A DNA stretch of 64,000 nt from Phaeobacter piscinae. GTDB lineage: Bacteria; Pseudomonadota; Alphaproteobacteria; Rhodobacterales; Rhodobacteraceae. The notes under the pieces were generated by a model. The model was not told the DNA's origin. It did no database searches and saw only the letters and a list, made by a program, of their open reading frames with translations. The stretch covers positions 1,612,001-1,676,000 of the forward strand of contig NZ_CP010681.1 of the NCBI RefSeq assembly GCF_002407245.1, in the 5' to 3' direction. This document shows positions 1 to 9,747 of this stretch, piece after piece. A program made the position numbers and the translations under genes. Position 1 is the stretch's first letter. Each line of letters opens with the position of its first letter.

Positions 1-317
1 GTATTGAAATAATCGTCACGATCCTCGGCCTCCGACCCACGACGGGATCCGGCGCTGCGGACCTTGCCATCCTGCACGCTGATACCAATACGGGCGGTGC
101 CGGAGAACGTGATCCCGACGCGATCATTGCCCAGCCGCAGGTGATCGGTGGCATCACTGCGGGGTGCCCCTGCATAGGCCTCGGCCCGGCTGCGGCACTG
201 CGCCTCGCGACTGGTGTTTCCTGTTTCCGCCAGAGCGGGCTGGCCCAGACAGAATGCCAGCATGGCCAGTGCGACAATTTCACAGCGGTGACGGGATGGC
301 AGTGGGAGCAGCGACAT
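1..317 (-). CDS. Secreted hypothetical protein, 3' part outside window
   Basis: An open frame of 105 codons runs from an ATG at 315-317 off the left edge, so only the N-terminal part is visible. The first 30 residues form a convincing Sec signal peptide: a basic stretch (RHR), a hydrophobic core from about residue 14 to 27, and an ALA-ET cleavage site near residue 30. The mature part seen here contains two Cys (one in the signal core, one in a QCRSRAEAY stretch) and a segment resembling a small beta domain (DRVGITFSGTARIGISV). I do not recognise the family. The gene diverges from the ABC operon that starts at 505. It is probably periplasmic; confidence in coding is moderate and function is unknown. 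Confidence 0.6.
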   Translation of the reverse strand, partial: MSLLPLPSRHRCEIVALAMLAFCLGQPALAETGNTSREAQCRSRAEAYAGAPRSDATDHLRLGNDRVGITFSGTARIGISVQDGKVRSAGSRRGSEAEDRDDYFN

Positions 318-504
318 GGCAAAACCTGATTTAAGCAGCCCGCTAAAATGACATGGGCATTGCTCAAATGGGGGCTAGATCCCTTCGGGTCAATGCTGTG
401 CAGTGTGCGGGCGCAGTCTATGTCGGCGGCAGGCTTCTGCGGCTCGGGGCTGAACAAAACATGAAGCAGATAAAAAATATGTGTTGTCAAAAGGTTGCGA
501 AGTG

Positions 505-1203
505 ATGCTCATCATTGAGGACGTCAACAAGTCCTATCAAGGTCCCTCCGGTGATATTCCGGTTCTGAATGGGGTATCACTGCATCTGGCAGCCGGGCGC
601 AGCCTGGCCCTGACCGGGGACAGCGGGTCAGGCAAAAGCACACTGCTCCATCTGGCGGCCGCTTTGGATCAGGCCGACAGCGGACGGATTATGGTGGATG
701 GCATCTCCCTTGAAGGGTTGGATGATGCAGGACGTGCCGCCCTCAGGCGTCAGCAGGTCTCATTGGTGTTTCAGCAGTTCAATCTGGTTCCGGCTCTGAC
801 CGTGGCGCAGAACATCAGCCTTCATGCCCGGCTGGCCGGGCGCGTTGATCCGGGTTGGATAGAGGCACTGACGGAGCGACTTGGACTGGCGGAGTATCAA
901 GGGCGCTACCCGGAGCAGCTCTCCGGCGGACAACAACAGCGTGTTGCCATTGCGCGTGCGCTGGCCATGCGGCCAAAGCTGCTTCTCGCGGATGAGCCAA
1001 CGGGAAATCTGGACGAAGGTTCAAGTGCTTCGGTGATGGATCTTATGCTGGATCTGGTGCGCGAAACCGGTGCGGCCCTGTTGCTGGTGACACATTCGCA
1101 AGCCATTGCTGAACTGCTAGATCAGCGGCGTCATCTTAGCAAAGGGCGCCTGCGGGGCGATGGCTCATGCGACGGCAACCGCCTGCGCGAGGGCAAGGCG
1201 TGA
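505..1203 (+). CDS. ABC transporter ATP-binding protein (LolD/MacB/AttE type)
   Basis: This 232-residue protein has the complete ABC ATPase set: Walker [10 protein letters not shown] near residue 40, the signature [16 protein letters not shown], and Walker [13 protein letters not shown] followed by the H-loop in LLVTHS. The [10 protein letters not shown] form is typical of the LolD/MacB/FtsE branch that works with FtsX-type permeases. The ATG at 505 is preferred over an upstream GTG at 481 because the conserved fold starts directly after it and AAAAGG lies about 12 bases upstream. Its stop overlaps the GTG start of the permease gene by 4 bases (GTGA), so the two are translationally coupled. 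It probably energises movement or extraction of a lipid or lipoprotein-like substrate at the inner membrane; the substrate is not known. Confidence 0.9.
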   Translation: MLIIEDVNKSYQGPSGDIPVLNGVSLHLAAGRSLALTGDSGSGKSTLLHLAAALDQADSGRIMVDGISLEGLDDAGRAALRRQQVSLVFQQFNLVPALTVAQNISLHARLAGRVDPGWIEALTERLGLAEYQGRYPEQLSGGQQQRVAIARALAMRPKLLLADEPTGNLDEGSSASVMDLMLDLVRETGAALLLVTHSQAIAELLDQRRHLSKGRLRGDGSCDGNRLREGKA

Positions 1204-3659
1204 TCAGGGCCACATTCACGGCGATCCTGTCGCATTGGCGTCTGCATCCGCTGCAGCTGGCGATGCTGGTGACCGGCCTCGCGCTTGCCACGGCGCTCTG
1301 GTCTGCGGTGCAGGCCATCAACGCAGAAGCCCGCGCCAGCTATGCCGAGGCTGCGGCGCGTATATCCCCGTCGGGGCAGACATATCTGACACCTCAAGAT
1401 GGATATATCGAACTGGATCAATATGTTGCGCTACGACGTGAAGGTTGGCAACTGTCACCGGTGTTAATCGGAACACTTACAGAGGATACCGCCGAAGCGG
1501 GCGCGACAGATCTGGAAGTGATTGGGATAGATATCCTGTCGCATCCGATGATGGCCCGGCTGGCTGCGACGGACAGCTCCCCTGACGAAAGCGCGCAGGC
1601 GACGTTGACCCCTGCGGACCTGCTGCTGGCCCCCGGTCATCTGTTTGCGCATCCTGACAGTGATCTAGGTCCGCTGTTGCGCAGCCTGCCACCTGTGACA
1701 CGCACCACAGCGGTGCCGCGTGGGGTGGTGGTCGGCGATATCTCAACAGTCGCGCGCCTTCTGGGAAAGCCGTTTTTTATCAGCCGGTTGGTGATCCTTG
1801 ATGAGCAACCCATCGGCCTGCGCCCACTGGCAGAACTGGCCCCTCAGCTGCGCCTGAAAACGGCCTCCACCGGCGCGGATACCGCGCAGCTGACGCGGAG
1901 TTTCCACCTTAACCTCACCGCTTTTGGGCTGTTGTCCTTTGCGGTGGGGTTGTTCATCGTGCAGGGCACCATCGCGCTGGGGATTGAGCAGAGGCGAGGC
2001 CTGTTCCGCACGCTGCGCAGTTTAGGTGTACCGCTTAATACGCTGGTTGCGCTTATTTTTGCCGAACTTCTGGTGACAACACTGCTGGCGGCGCTGCTGG
2101 GTCTGATCCTTGGCTACCTGATTGCCGCGGCCTTGCTCCCCGGCGTTGGGGCGACATTGTCCGGGCTTTATGGCGCGTCGCTGGACGGCAGCCTGCAGCT
2201 GCGCCCCGGCTGGGTGTTTTCCGGTCTGGCAATGGCACTGGCAGGGATGGCGCTTGCTGGGGCGCAAAGCTGGGTCGGCCTGTCGCGCCTGCCCATTCTG
2301 GCGGCTCCGGCTGCGGCGGCGCGGGGTCAGCAGGCCCTGCGCGGGCATCGCCTCTCGGCACTGTCCGGCGCGCTCCTTGTTTTGGGCGCGGCCTCGATCC
2401 CTGCGCTGTTCGACGGGCTGCTTGCGGGGTTTGCCTTTCTTGCGGGGCTGATGCTGGGGGCCGCGCTTCTGCTGCCCCTGGCCCTGTCCCGGTTGGCATC
2501 GGTTGGCGTGCAGCTGGCACGCAAGCCGGTAACGCTATGGCTCTGGGCGGATATGCGGGCGCAACTGCCCGGTCTGTCGCTGGCGCTGATGGCGCTACTG
2601 CTGGCGCTGGCGACAAATATTGGTGTCGGAACAATGGTGTCCAGCTTCCGCCTCACGTTCTTGGGCTGGCTGGATCAGCGATTGGCGTCTGAGCTGTATA
2701 TGACGCTGCCGCAGGAGGAGATGGCCAAAAACGTGCTGCCGTGGCTTGCCGACAGGGGAATTCGCACCCTGCCGATCCGCCACAGTGACGAGCGTTATGT
2801 GGGACCAGACGGTATCGGCGCACCGATGGAGGTCTACGGGGTGGTGGATGATGCCACCTATCGCGACAACTGGCCGCTGTTGCAGGCCGAACCGACGGTC
2901 TGGTCGCAACTCGCCGAGGGGCGTGGCGCGCTGATCAATGAACAGCTGGCGCGGCGCGCGGATCTGGGTCCCGGAGATACGCTGGTGATCGCGCCGGACT
3001 GGCGGATGCGGATTGCCGGGGTCTATTCCGATTACGGAAATCCCAACCCACAGGCCATCGTAGGGCTTGAAACGCTGTTGCGGCATCGTCCACTGATTGA
3101 AAACCGCCGGTTTGGTCTGCGGTTGCCCCCTGCTGAGGTCGCAGAGATCCGCGCAGCGCTGCAACGTGAGTTTGGTCTGCCGCGCAGCGCCTTCATCGAC
3201 CAAAGCGCGCTCAAGGCGCAGTCGTTGGCGATTTTTGACCGGACCTTTGTGGTGACGGGGGCGCTGAACCTTCTGACCTTTGGCGTGGCGGGGTTTGCCA
3301 TGCTTACCAGCCTGTTGACACTCTGGAGCCAGCGCTTGCCGCAATTGGCGCCGATCTGGGCCATGGGGCTGACGCGGCAACAGTTGGCCCGGTATGAAAT
3401 CCTGCGCAGCGTGATCCTTGCGGCGCTGACTGCACTGTTGGCGCTGCCTTTGGGGTTGCTGCTGGGTTGGGCGCTTCTGGCCGTCGTCAACGTTGAGGCC
3501 TTTGGCTGGCGCTTGCCGATGTCGCTGTTTCCATTGGACTGGCTGCAATTGCTGCTGATGGCGCTTGCGGCGGCAACGCTGGCCGCCGCCCTGCCCGCCC
3601 GCCGGCTGTCGAAGCTGAAACCCGCCGATCTGTTGAGGGTCTTTGCCAATGAACGTTAA
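1200..3659 (+). CDS. FtsX-like ABC permease (two FtsX domains)
   Basis: This 819-residue membrane protein has the FtsX/MacB permease layout. There is an N-terminal transmembrane helix (about 15-35), a large periplasmic domain to about 235, a first FtsX bundle with several helices (about 240-460), a second periplasmic domain (about 490-660) and a second FtsX bundle at the C terminus (about 675-805). It fuses the two permease halves that LolC/LolE- or AttF/AttG-like systems encode separately. The GTG at 1200 is chosen because GAGGGCAAGG precedes it and it overlaps the ATPase stop; an ATG at 1167 would overlap by 37 bases and lacks a good ribosome site. It presumably forms the transporter with the preceding ATPase and hands its cargo to the following periplasmic protein. 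Confidence 0.88.
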   Translation: MIRATFTAILSHWRLHPLQLAMLVTGLALATALWSAVQAINAEARASYAEAAARISPSGQTYLTPQDGYIELDQYVALRREGWQLSPVLIGTLTEDTAEAGATDLEVIGIDILSHPMMARLAATDSSPDESAQATLTPADLLLAPGHLFAHPDSDLGPLLRSLPPVTRTTAVPRGVVVGDISTVARLLGKPFFISRLVILDEQPIGLRPLAELAPQLRLKTASTGADTAQLTRSFHLNLTAFGLLSFAVGLFIVQGTIALGIEQRRGLFRTLRSLGVPLNTLVALIFAELLVTTLLAALLGLILGYLIAAALLPGVGATLSGLYGASLDGSLQLRPGWVFSGLAMALAGMALAGAQSWVGLSRLPILAAPAAAARGQQALRGHRLSALSGALLVLGAASIPALFDGLLAGFAFLAGLMLGAALLLPLALSRLASVGVQLARKPVTLWLWADMRAQLPGLSLALMALLLALATNIGVGTMVSSFRLTFLGWLDQRLASELYMTLPQEEMAKNVLPWLADRGIRTLPIRHSDERYVGPDGIGAPMEVYGVVDDATYRDNWPLLQAEPTVWSQLAEGRGALINEQLARRADLGPGDTLVIAPDWRMRIAGVYSDYGNPNPQAIVGLETLLRHRPLIENRRFGLRLPPAEVAEIRAALQREFGLPRSAFIDQSALKAQSLAIFDRTFVVTGALNLLTFGVAGFAMLTSLLTLWSQRLPQLAPIWAMGLTRQQLARYEILRSVILAALTALLALPLGLLLGWALLAVVNVEAFGWRLPMSLFPLDWLQLLLMALAAATLAAALPARRLSKLKPADLLRVFANER

Positions 3660-4755
3660 AGGCGCCCTTGCGGCAGTTGTCAGCAAATTCACCCTGGCGG
3701 CGACATTGCTGGCGCTGTCCGCACCGCCCGCTGCCGCGCAGGGCTATGCCGGATTGGGAACCGAGGCGGAGGGCTTTGCCGTGCCGGTCCCCGGTCGCCC
3801 GCTGGTATTTCCACGCGATCACGCCCCCCATCCCGACTACCGGATTGAATGGTGGTATCTGACGGCCAACCTGACCGGGGACGACGGGCGTGATTACGGC
3901 GTGCAATGGACGCTGTTTCGCTCAGCGCTGCGACCCGGCGACGACAGGCAGGATGACGCAGGATCGGTGTGGACCAATCCACAGATCTGGATGGGGCACG
4001 CAGGGTTGACGACGCCTGACGCCCATCACTCCGCCGAGCGGCTGGCCCGCGGTGGCATCGGTCAGGCCGGTGTTATGGCAGCGCCGTTTGAGGCCTATAT
4101 CGACGATTGGCACATGCGCAGCCGCGACCAATACCTGCGAGATCTGACCTTGCGCGCAACGGGCGAGAGCTTCCGCTATGACCTGTCGCTTAGCGCAGAG
4201 GGGCCGCCGGTGATGCAGGGTGATGCCGGCTATTCGGTGAAATCGGCGGATGGGCAGGCAAGTTACTATTATTCCCAGCCGCATTACCAGGTAACCGGGA
4301 CGCTGGACCTGCCGGACGGACCTGTGGCGGTGACGGGGGAAGGCTGGCTTGATCGTGAATGGTCCAGCCAGCCGCTGTCAGAAGATCAGAGTGGCTGGGA
4401 CTGGTTTTCGCTGCGGTTCAACAGCGGTGAAAAACTGATGGGTTTCCAGTTGCGCGGTGCCAGCCCGTTCACCTCCGGGACATGGATTGCGGTCGACGGC
4501 ACCCCAACTCCGCTTGAGCCGGGCAGCCTGCAGGCAACGCCCGTCACGTTCACTGAGGTGGCCGGGCGCAAGGTGCCGACAGAATGGCAGCTGCGCCTGC
4601 CTGCGCGCGGGTTGGACGTTCGTGTCTCAGCGATGAACCCGCAGTCTTGGATGGAGATGTCCTTTCCCTATTGGGAGGGTCCGGTGCGCCTCAGCGGCAG
4701 TCACGTCGGCAAGGGGTATCTTGAGATGACCGGCTACGGCACTCCGGCGGACTAG
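3649..4755 (+). CDS. AttH/CrtC-like lipocalin-domain periplasmic protein
   Basis: This 368-residue protein has an N-terminal signal peptide ending in PPAAAQG near residue 27. It shows the features of the carotenoid 1,2-hydratase/AttH family: an early RIEWWYLTANLTG motif and later GEGWLDREWSSQ and WDWFSLRF motifs of the paired lipocalin-like beta barrels. The start ATG overlaps the permease stop by 11 bases and has GAGGG ten bases upstream, so it is the third gene of the operon. In Agrobacterium the att genes pair an ABC ATPase and permeases with AttH, and the same arrangement is visible here. No carotenoid genes are nearby, so a hydratase role is unlikely; handling of a hydrophobic ligand exported by the ABC pair is the better inference. 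Confidence 0.85.
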   Translation: MNVKGALAAVVSKFTLAATLLALSAPPAAAQGYAGLGTEAEGFAVPVPGRPLVFPRDHAPHPDYRIEWWYLTANLTGDDGRDYGVQWTLFRSALRPGDDRQDDAGSVWTNPQIWMGHAGLTTPDAHHSAERLARGGIGQAGVMAAPFEAYIDDWHMRSRDQYLRDLTLRATGESFRYDLSLSAEGPPVMQGDAGYSVKSADGQASYYYSQPHYQVTGTLDLPDGPVAVTGEGWLDREWSSQPLSEDQSGWDWFSLRFNSGEKLMGFQLRGASPFTSGTWIAVDGTPTPLEPGSLQATPVTFTEVAGRKVPTEWQLRLPARGLDVRVSAMNPQSWMEMSFPYWEGPVRLSGSHVGKGYLEMTGYGTPAD

Positions 4756-4784
4756 CGGGCGACGGGTCATCTCACACAGAAGTA

Positions 4785-4815
4785 AAAAAGGGGCGCCATC
4801 AACGGGCGCCCCTTT
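4785..4815. terminator. Bidirectional intrinsic terminator
   Basis: GGGGCGCC at 4790-4797 pairs with GGCGCCCC at 4805-4812 with a short loop. A run of A precedes the stem (a U6 tract when read on the minus strand) and TTT follows it. It sits between the converging attH-like and universal-stress genes and can end both transcripts, more strongly on the minus strand. Confidence 0.8.
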
Positions 4816-4848
4816 CACGTGGGTTAGCAGTGGTTTCGGATCGGCTGG

Positions 4849-5280
4849 TCAGCGCACCACATAGACCGAACAGGTCGAATGCCGGATCACCCGTGCCGCA
4901 TTGGGGCCCAGCAGGTAATCCGACAGCTCCGGCTTATGCGCGCCGATCACGATCAGATCGGCACCGGCCTTGTCGGCGACCTTCAGGATTTCCTGATAGG
5001 CTTTGCCGGTGGCAACCACATGGCGCACCTTGGCGTTGCGCTCAGCGCCCAGGATCTCCTCACAAAGCTTGCCCAGGTGGTCGGCGGTTTCCTTCACGGC
5101 GCGGTCATGGTGATGGTCCTCAAAGAACCCCGAGACCCAGCTTTCGCCGAAATCGGGCAGGACATTGACCACATCCAGCTGTGCCTGATCCAGATCCGCC
5201 AGCCGCGCCGCTTCGCGTAGCACCTTGGCATCAATTGTCTTGTCGCTCAGTTCCAATGCGCAGAGAACGGATTTGCTCAT
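4849..5280 (-). CDS. Universal stress protein (UspA family)
   Basis: This 143-residue single-domain Usp has the typical N-terminal strand (SVLCALELSD) and a C-terminal nucleotide-binding segment with the pattern GAHKPELSDYLLGPNAARVIRHSTCSV, which matches the G-x2-G-x9-G(S/T) ATP-binding motif only in part, with GPNAARV in place of GSTA/SV. Its ATG overlaps the stop of the TRAP permease by 4 bases, so it is the last gene of the TRAP operon. Usp proteins linked to TRAP transporters are known (for example TeaD with TeaABC in Halomonas, an ATP-binding regulator of uptake). By analogy it may tune the transporter; this is inference. Confidence 0.9.
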   Translation of the reverse strand: MSKSVLCALELSDKTIDAKVLREAARLADLDQAQLDVVNVLPDFGESWVSGFFEDHHHDRAVKETADHLGKLCEEILGAERNAKVRHVVATGKAYQEILKVADKAGADLIVIGAHKPELSDYLLGPNAARVIRHSTCSVYVVR

Positions 5281-7886
5281 GCCGGGACTCCTTCCTTACT
5301 GGCCCGTGCGCGCTGCAAGAAGGCGATCATCGCCAGTAGCAGCAGCGCCGGGATGAAGATCAACTCCTTGGGCAGCTGGTCTGCCGGGGCCTGCACACTC
5401 AGCAGGCGGACAGGTTCATCACCGTAGAAATCGAAGCTGTCCATGCCGGATTGCGCAGGCGTGCCAAACATCGGCTCATCCAGCTTCACAACCCCGTCTT
5501 CGGGCAGCAGCATCAGGCCAAAGGCATCAACCTGCGCCTGACCGTCGCCACCATCAGCGACAGGCAGGATCAGCGTGGTACTCTTCTGCTCACCGGTGTC
5601 GAAGTCGGGACCCTCCACGGTGATCCGCAACTCACTGCCCGCAGGGGCCGTGGCAACGGTCTCCACCAACGCCGCCGGATCGGTGTTGGCAAACGGAGGC
5701 ATCAGCCGGTTCATGAAGAAGTCCGGGCGGAACAGGGCAAAGGCGACCAGAACCAGCAGGACACTTTCGTAGATGCGGTTGCGGGTGATGAAATAGTTCA
5801 TCGTGCCCGCGGTGAAGGCAAGAATGGCGATGGTCGCAGAAATGGCCACCAGAATGCCCTGCACCCAGCCTACATCAATCAGCAGAAGATCCGTGTTGAA
5901 GATGAAGACAAAGGGTAGCGCCACCGTGCGCAGACTGTAGAAGAACGCGACAAAGCCGGTGCGAATGGCATCCCCCCCCGACACCGCAGCGGCGGCAAAG
6001 CTGGCCAGACCCACAGGCGGTGTCACATCCGCCATGATCCCGAAATAGAACACAAAGAGATGCACCGCGATCAGCGGCACCACCAGCCCGGATTGTGCAC
6101 CAAGTTCAACCACAACGCCCGCCATCAGAGAGGACACCACGATGTAGTTCGCCGTGGTCGGCAGCCCCATGCCCAGAACCAGCGAGAGAAGGCCGACCAT
6201 GATCAGCATCAGGATCAGGTTGCCGCCGGACATCAGTTCCACCAGTTCCGACATCACCTGACCAACGCCGGTCAGCGTTACAGTGCCGACGATGACGCCT
6301 GCTGTGGCTGTGGCCAAGGCAATGCCGATCATATTGCGCGCGCCGTCAATTAGCCCGTTCCACAGATCATGCACCCCATCCAGGAAGCTGTGTGCCAAGG
6401 TGCTTTGCCCCCGGAACAGCGCTTTCAGCGGTTTTTGGGTCAACAGGATCACAAACAGCAGTGCCGTCGCCCAAAAGGCCGACAGACCCGGCGACTTCTG
6501 CTCAATCATCAGGAAGTAGACCAAGACGATGATCGGCAGCAGATAGTGCAGACCCGCCTTGTAGATCTCGCCGACAACCGGCAGTTCGACCTCCGCCGCG
6601 TTGGGATCATCTGGCACCAGATCGTCAGTTCCAGCGGCCAGCCACAATAGCCCCAGATAGGCTGCAACCACCAAGAGCGACAGGACAAGGCCGGAGGCGC
6701 CGGGGATGGCTGCGGTGATTGCTTTGATCGGGTATTGGATGCCGTAGCAAAGTGCCGCAAACCCTGCGAAAAACGCAGCCATGCCGCCGATCGTCCGTCC
6801 CATAGACACAACACGGTTGCCCAGCGTGGGCATGTTGCGCTTCACCGCCTCAAGATGGACGATATAGACCAGCGCGATGTACGAAATTGCCGCCGGCAGG
6901 AAGGCATGGGTGATCACCTCGACGTAGGAAATGCCGACGTATTCCACCATCAGGAAGGCCGCAGCGCCCATGACGGGGGGCATGATCTGGCCATTCACCG
7001 AGGAGGCAACCTCGACCGAACCGGCCTGCTCTGAACTGAACCCCACCCGCTTCATCAGCGGAATGGTGAAGGTGCCGGTGGTCACAACATTGGCGATGGA
7101 GGAGCCGGAAATCAGACCGGTAGCGGCAGAACCGACCACCGCAGCCTTGGCCGGACCACCCCGCAGGTGACCAAGGGCACCAAAGGCCATTTTGATGAAG
7201 TAGTTGCCAGCCCCGGCCTTATCCAGAAGCGCACCGAACAGCACGAATAGGAACACGAATTTGGTGGAAACACCCAAGGCAATGCCAAACACACCTTCCG
7301 AGGTGATCCACATATGGCTCATCGCTTTTTTCAGGCTCGCGCCCTTCCAACGGATGACTTCCGGCACCCAGTCGGAGGAGCCGAAGAAAACATAGGCAAG
7401 AAACACACAGGCGATAATCGCCATGGCCGGCCCCAGCGCACGCCGTGCGGCTTCGAACAGCAACAGCAGCCCAATCAGGGCCACCCATTTGTCCGTATCA
7501 TCGGCAAGCCCACCTGAATTCACGATTTTCTGGTAGAAGATATAGCCGTAAAGCGCGATCAGCGCCCCGACAATGGACATGACCCAATCTTGAATCGGAA
7601 TGTAGTGACGTGGGCTGGATTTCAGGGCCGGATAGGCCGCAAAGGCGAGGAAAATCGCAAAGGCCAAATGAATCTGGCGTGAGTTATTCACCACGCTGCC
7701 GGGCAGCAACAGGTTAGAAACTGGCGAGGCCAGCACCACCTGAAAGACCGACCATATTACAGCGACAATCGCCAAGAAAAGCCCAACCGACCCAACCGGG
7801 TTGCGCGCGCCGGCATCTGAGGATGCGACGAGGTCCTGTAGCTCTTCTTCAGTAAGCGGTCGATTTCCTTGAACATCGGATGTCAT
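5277..7886 (-). CDS. TRAP transporter fused permease (TAXI type) with C-terminal DUF3394-like region
   Basis: This 869-residue polytopic protein combines the small (DctQ-like, about residues 30-240) and large (DctM-like, about 250-690) TRAP permease subunits. Recognisable segments include GSAATGLISGSSIANVVTTG, GLPTTANYIV and the ADVTPPVGLASFAAAAVSGG loop. After the last core helices there is about 150 residues of soluble sequence followed by a final helix, the position and size of the DUF3394 extension seen in many TAXI permeases. The ATG at 7886 follows AGGGGGAT; longer upstream open frame is non-coding leader. It works with the TAXI binding protein just upstream in a sodium- or proton-driven symporter, substrate unknown. 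Confidence 0.92.
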   Translation of the reverse strand: MTSDVQGNRPLTEEELQDLVASSDAGARNPVGSVGLFLAIVAVIWSVFQVVLASPVSNLLLPGSVVNNSRQIHLAFAIFLAFAAYPALKSSPRHYIPIQDWVMSIVGALIALYGYIFYQKIVNSGGLADDTDKWVALIGLLLLFEAARRALGPAMAIIACVFLAYVFFGSSDWVPEVIRWKGASLKKAMSHMWITSEGVFGIALGVSTKFVFLFVLFGALLDKAGAGNYFIKMAFGALGHLRGGPAKAAVVGSAATGLISGSSIANVVTTGTFTIPLMKRVGFSSEQAGSVEVASSVNGQIMPPVMGAAAFLMVEYVGISYVEVITHAFLPAAISYIALVYIVHLEAVKRNMPTLGNRVVSMGRTIGGMAAFFAGFAALCYGIQYPIKAITAAIPGASGLVLSLLVVAAYLGLLWLAAGTDDLVPDDPNAAEVELPVVGEIYKAGLHYLLPIIVLVYFLMIEQKSPGLSAFWATALLFVILLTQKPLKALFRGQSTLAHSFLDGVHDLWNGLIDGARNMIGIALATATAGVIVGTVTLTGVGQVMSELVELMSGGNLILMLIMVGLLSLVLGMGLPTTANYIVVSSLMAGVVVELGAQSGLVVPLIAVHLFVFYFGIMADVTPPVGLASFAAAAVSGGDAIRTGFVAFFYSLRTVALPFVFIFNTDLLLIDVGWVQGILVAISATIAILAFTAGTMNYFITRNRIYESVLLVLVAFALFRPDFFMNRLMPPFANTDPAALVETVATAPAGSELRITVEGPDFDTGEQKSTTLILPVADGGDGQAQVDAFGLMLLPEDGVVKLDEPMFGTPAQSGMDSFDFYGDEPVRLLSVQAPADQLPKELIFIPALLLLAMIAFLQRARASKEGVPA

Positions 7887-8022
7887 GGAGTATCCCCCTG
7901 AGGCCGTCTGTCTCTGCGGCCGGTTATTCTTGGGTGTTGCCCTTGGTCCCGACGCGCCCTCTCCCTTTTGGAGTTTCAGCGCTTCATGGCAAAGGGCAAA
8001 GCCATCACGGCAAGGGCAAAAC

Positions 8023-8041
8023 GGGGCGCCATTGGCGCCCC
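8023..8041 (-). terminator. Hairpin between binding-protein and permease genes
   Basis: GGGGCGCC and GGCGCCCC pair around a 3-base loop in the 176-base gap between the TAXI gene and the fused permease; GTTTTG follows on the minus strand. It probably acts as a partial terminator or mRNA-stabilising hairpin, giving more binding protein than permease. The stem is identical to that of the terminator at 4790-4812. Confidence 0.6.
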
Positions 8042-8062
8042 GCTGCAATCATCAAAGATGGG

Positions 8063-9028
8063 TTACTCTACCCAGCCCTGCTCTTTGTAGTATTTCGCAG
8101 CACCGGGATGCAGCGGCGCGGACAGGCCTGCGGTTGCCATTTCCTCAGGCTTGAGGTTGGCAAATGCTGGGTGCAGCTTTTTGAAGTCATCGAAGTTTTC
8201 AAAGACCGCTTTCACCACGGTATAGACCGCCTCGTCGGAGACCTGATCGGAGGTGACGAACGTTGCACCCACACCAAATGTGCTGACATCGGCGTCGGAG
8301 CCACGGTACATGCCACCGGGGATGGTTGCGGTCCGGTAGAAGGAGTTGTCTGCGATCAGCTTTTCAACAGCTTCGCCATCAACGGTCACCAGAACGGAGT
8401 CACAGGCGGTGGTGGCTTCCTGAATGGAGCCGGACGGGTGACCCACGGTGTAGACCATCGCGTCGATCTGGTTGTCGCAGAGCGCAGCCGACTGTTCTGC
8501 CGCCTTCAGCTCGGTTGCCAGCGCAAAGCTGTCCATGCCCCAGCCTTTGGCTTCCAGCAGCACTTCCATGGTGCCGCGCTGACCAGAACCGGGGTTGCCG
8601 ATGTTGACGCGCTTGCCCTGCAGGTCGTCAAAGTTGGTCACACCGGCATCGGCGCGAGCCACAACGGTGAAGGGTTCGGGATGCACGGAGAATACCGCGC
8701 GCAGACCTTCAAAGGCGCCCTGATCTTCGAATTTGGAGGTGCCGTTATAGGCGTGATACTGCCAGTCAGACTGCGCCACGCCAAACTCCAGCTCGCCTTC
8801 GCGGATGGTGTTGATGTTGTAGACGGAGCCGCCAGTGGATTCCACGGAGCAGCGAATACCATGCTCTTTGCGGGTTTTGTTGACCAGACGGCAAATCGCG
8901 CCACCGGTCGGGTAGTACACGCCGGTTACACCGCCGGTACCGATTGTGATGAATTCCTCTGCCAAGGCAGCAGGTGCCATGAAAGCAGATGCGACAAGGG
9001 CGCTAACGGCCAGCTTGGTGTTGGTCAT
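8063..9028 (-). CDS. TAXI-family TRAP solute-binding protein
   Basis: This 321-residue protein starts with a clean signal peptide (cleavage after PAALA at residue 23) and continues with the TAXI family hallmarks: [25 protein letters not shown] near the mature N terminus, [22 protein letters not shown], and [22 protein letters not shown]. The ATG at 9028 is preceded by GGGAGAA; an upstream in-frame extension lacks a ribosome site. It is the first gene of the TRAP operon (binding protein, fused permease, Usp). TAXI proteins bind small acidic or amino-acid ligands such as glutamate, but the ligand here cannot be assigned. Confidence 0.93.
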   Translation of the reverse strand: MTNTKLAVSALVASAFMAPAALAEEFITIGTGGVTGVYYPTGGAICRLVNKTRKEHGIRCSVESTGGSVYNINTIREGELEFGVAQSDWQYHAYNGTSKFEDQGAFEGLRAVFSVHPEPFTVVARADAGVTNFDDLQGKRVNIGNPGSGQRGTMEVLLEAKGWGMDSFALATELKAAEQSAALCDNQIDAMVYTVGHPSGSIQEATTACDSVLVTVDGEAVEKLIADNSFYRTATIPGGMYRGSDADVSTFGVGATFVTSDQVSDEAVYTVVKAVFENFDDFKKLHPAFANLKPEEMATAGLSAPLHPGAAKYYKEQGWVE

Positions 9029-9747
9029 ATGTGTTGTTCTCCCACGTTTTTTGTCGTCGAAACCGTAGAGCCGCCAAAATCGCGGCTGGGGGTTGTTGAA
9101 CCCTTGGGGACATGTAGACGCCAGGTGTGATTTGTCGCGCATTCTGGCAACAATTTCCGGCAGGTCCAGAGGCTTAAGCGTTTCAGGCGCATCCGGCCGA
9201 GTCAAGGCTTGCAGCCCGCCCCATTGCCAAAGCGCACGGGGTTTCTGCGTATCTGACACTGATCCCGGAAATTTCCCCCGTACCCACATCCGTTGGATTC
9301 GGCGTAGTGTGGCAGATTGTCACACCAATGTGCAAGCCGCCTCTGCCATTCAAGCCCCTTACATGGCGATATTTTTTTGCGACAACCTTGGAAACGTCGA
9401 CGCCATAAAAGAGTGGATCCGACACCGCAAGGGGCAAAAACGTAAAAGCCTCCCCATTCCTATTGTGGGCACCGCTCCATCTGCGGACAGCGGTCAGTTG
9501 CGCGCATTGTGAACACAGTCGCCTGACAGCGTGATTTTCTCGCCGATCACCCGGCGAAGCACTGATGGCGGCTTGCCCAAGCAGACATCTGGTCGCAAGA
9601 TGGTGCGACGGGCATATGCCGCGTTCAGGACTCTGTGAGGGATCATAGGGTCAGTGACACACCAACATTTGGTCCCGACGCCGGACCGCCGGGCCTCCGG
9701 ACCTAACCACAGTCGCCAGCAGCAAGGCCAGCAGAAGGACAACTCCA
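9029..9747. other. Long divergent intergenic region, no gene seen
   Basis: This 719-base stretch separates the minus-strand TRAP operon from the plus-strand molybdenum hydroxylase operon and must carry promoters for both. Short open frames exist (for example plus 9093-9512) but none has a credible ribosome site, fold or composition. I see no tRNA, riboswitch or clear repeat. A T-rich patch lies around 9368-9377. Confidence 0.5.

Noticed and set aside
7880..9130. Long plus-strand open frame of 416 codons
   Set aside because: It lies antisense to the well-supported TAXI binding-protein gene, and its translation has no recognisable fold.
9093..9512. Plus-strand frame of 139 codons in the long divergent gap
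   Set aside because: No ribosome site, no domain pattern, and overlap with the expected promoter region of the TRAP operon.
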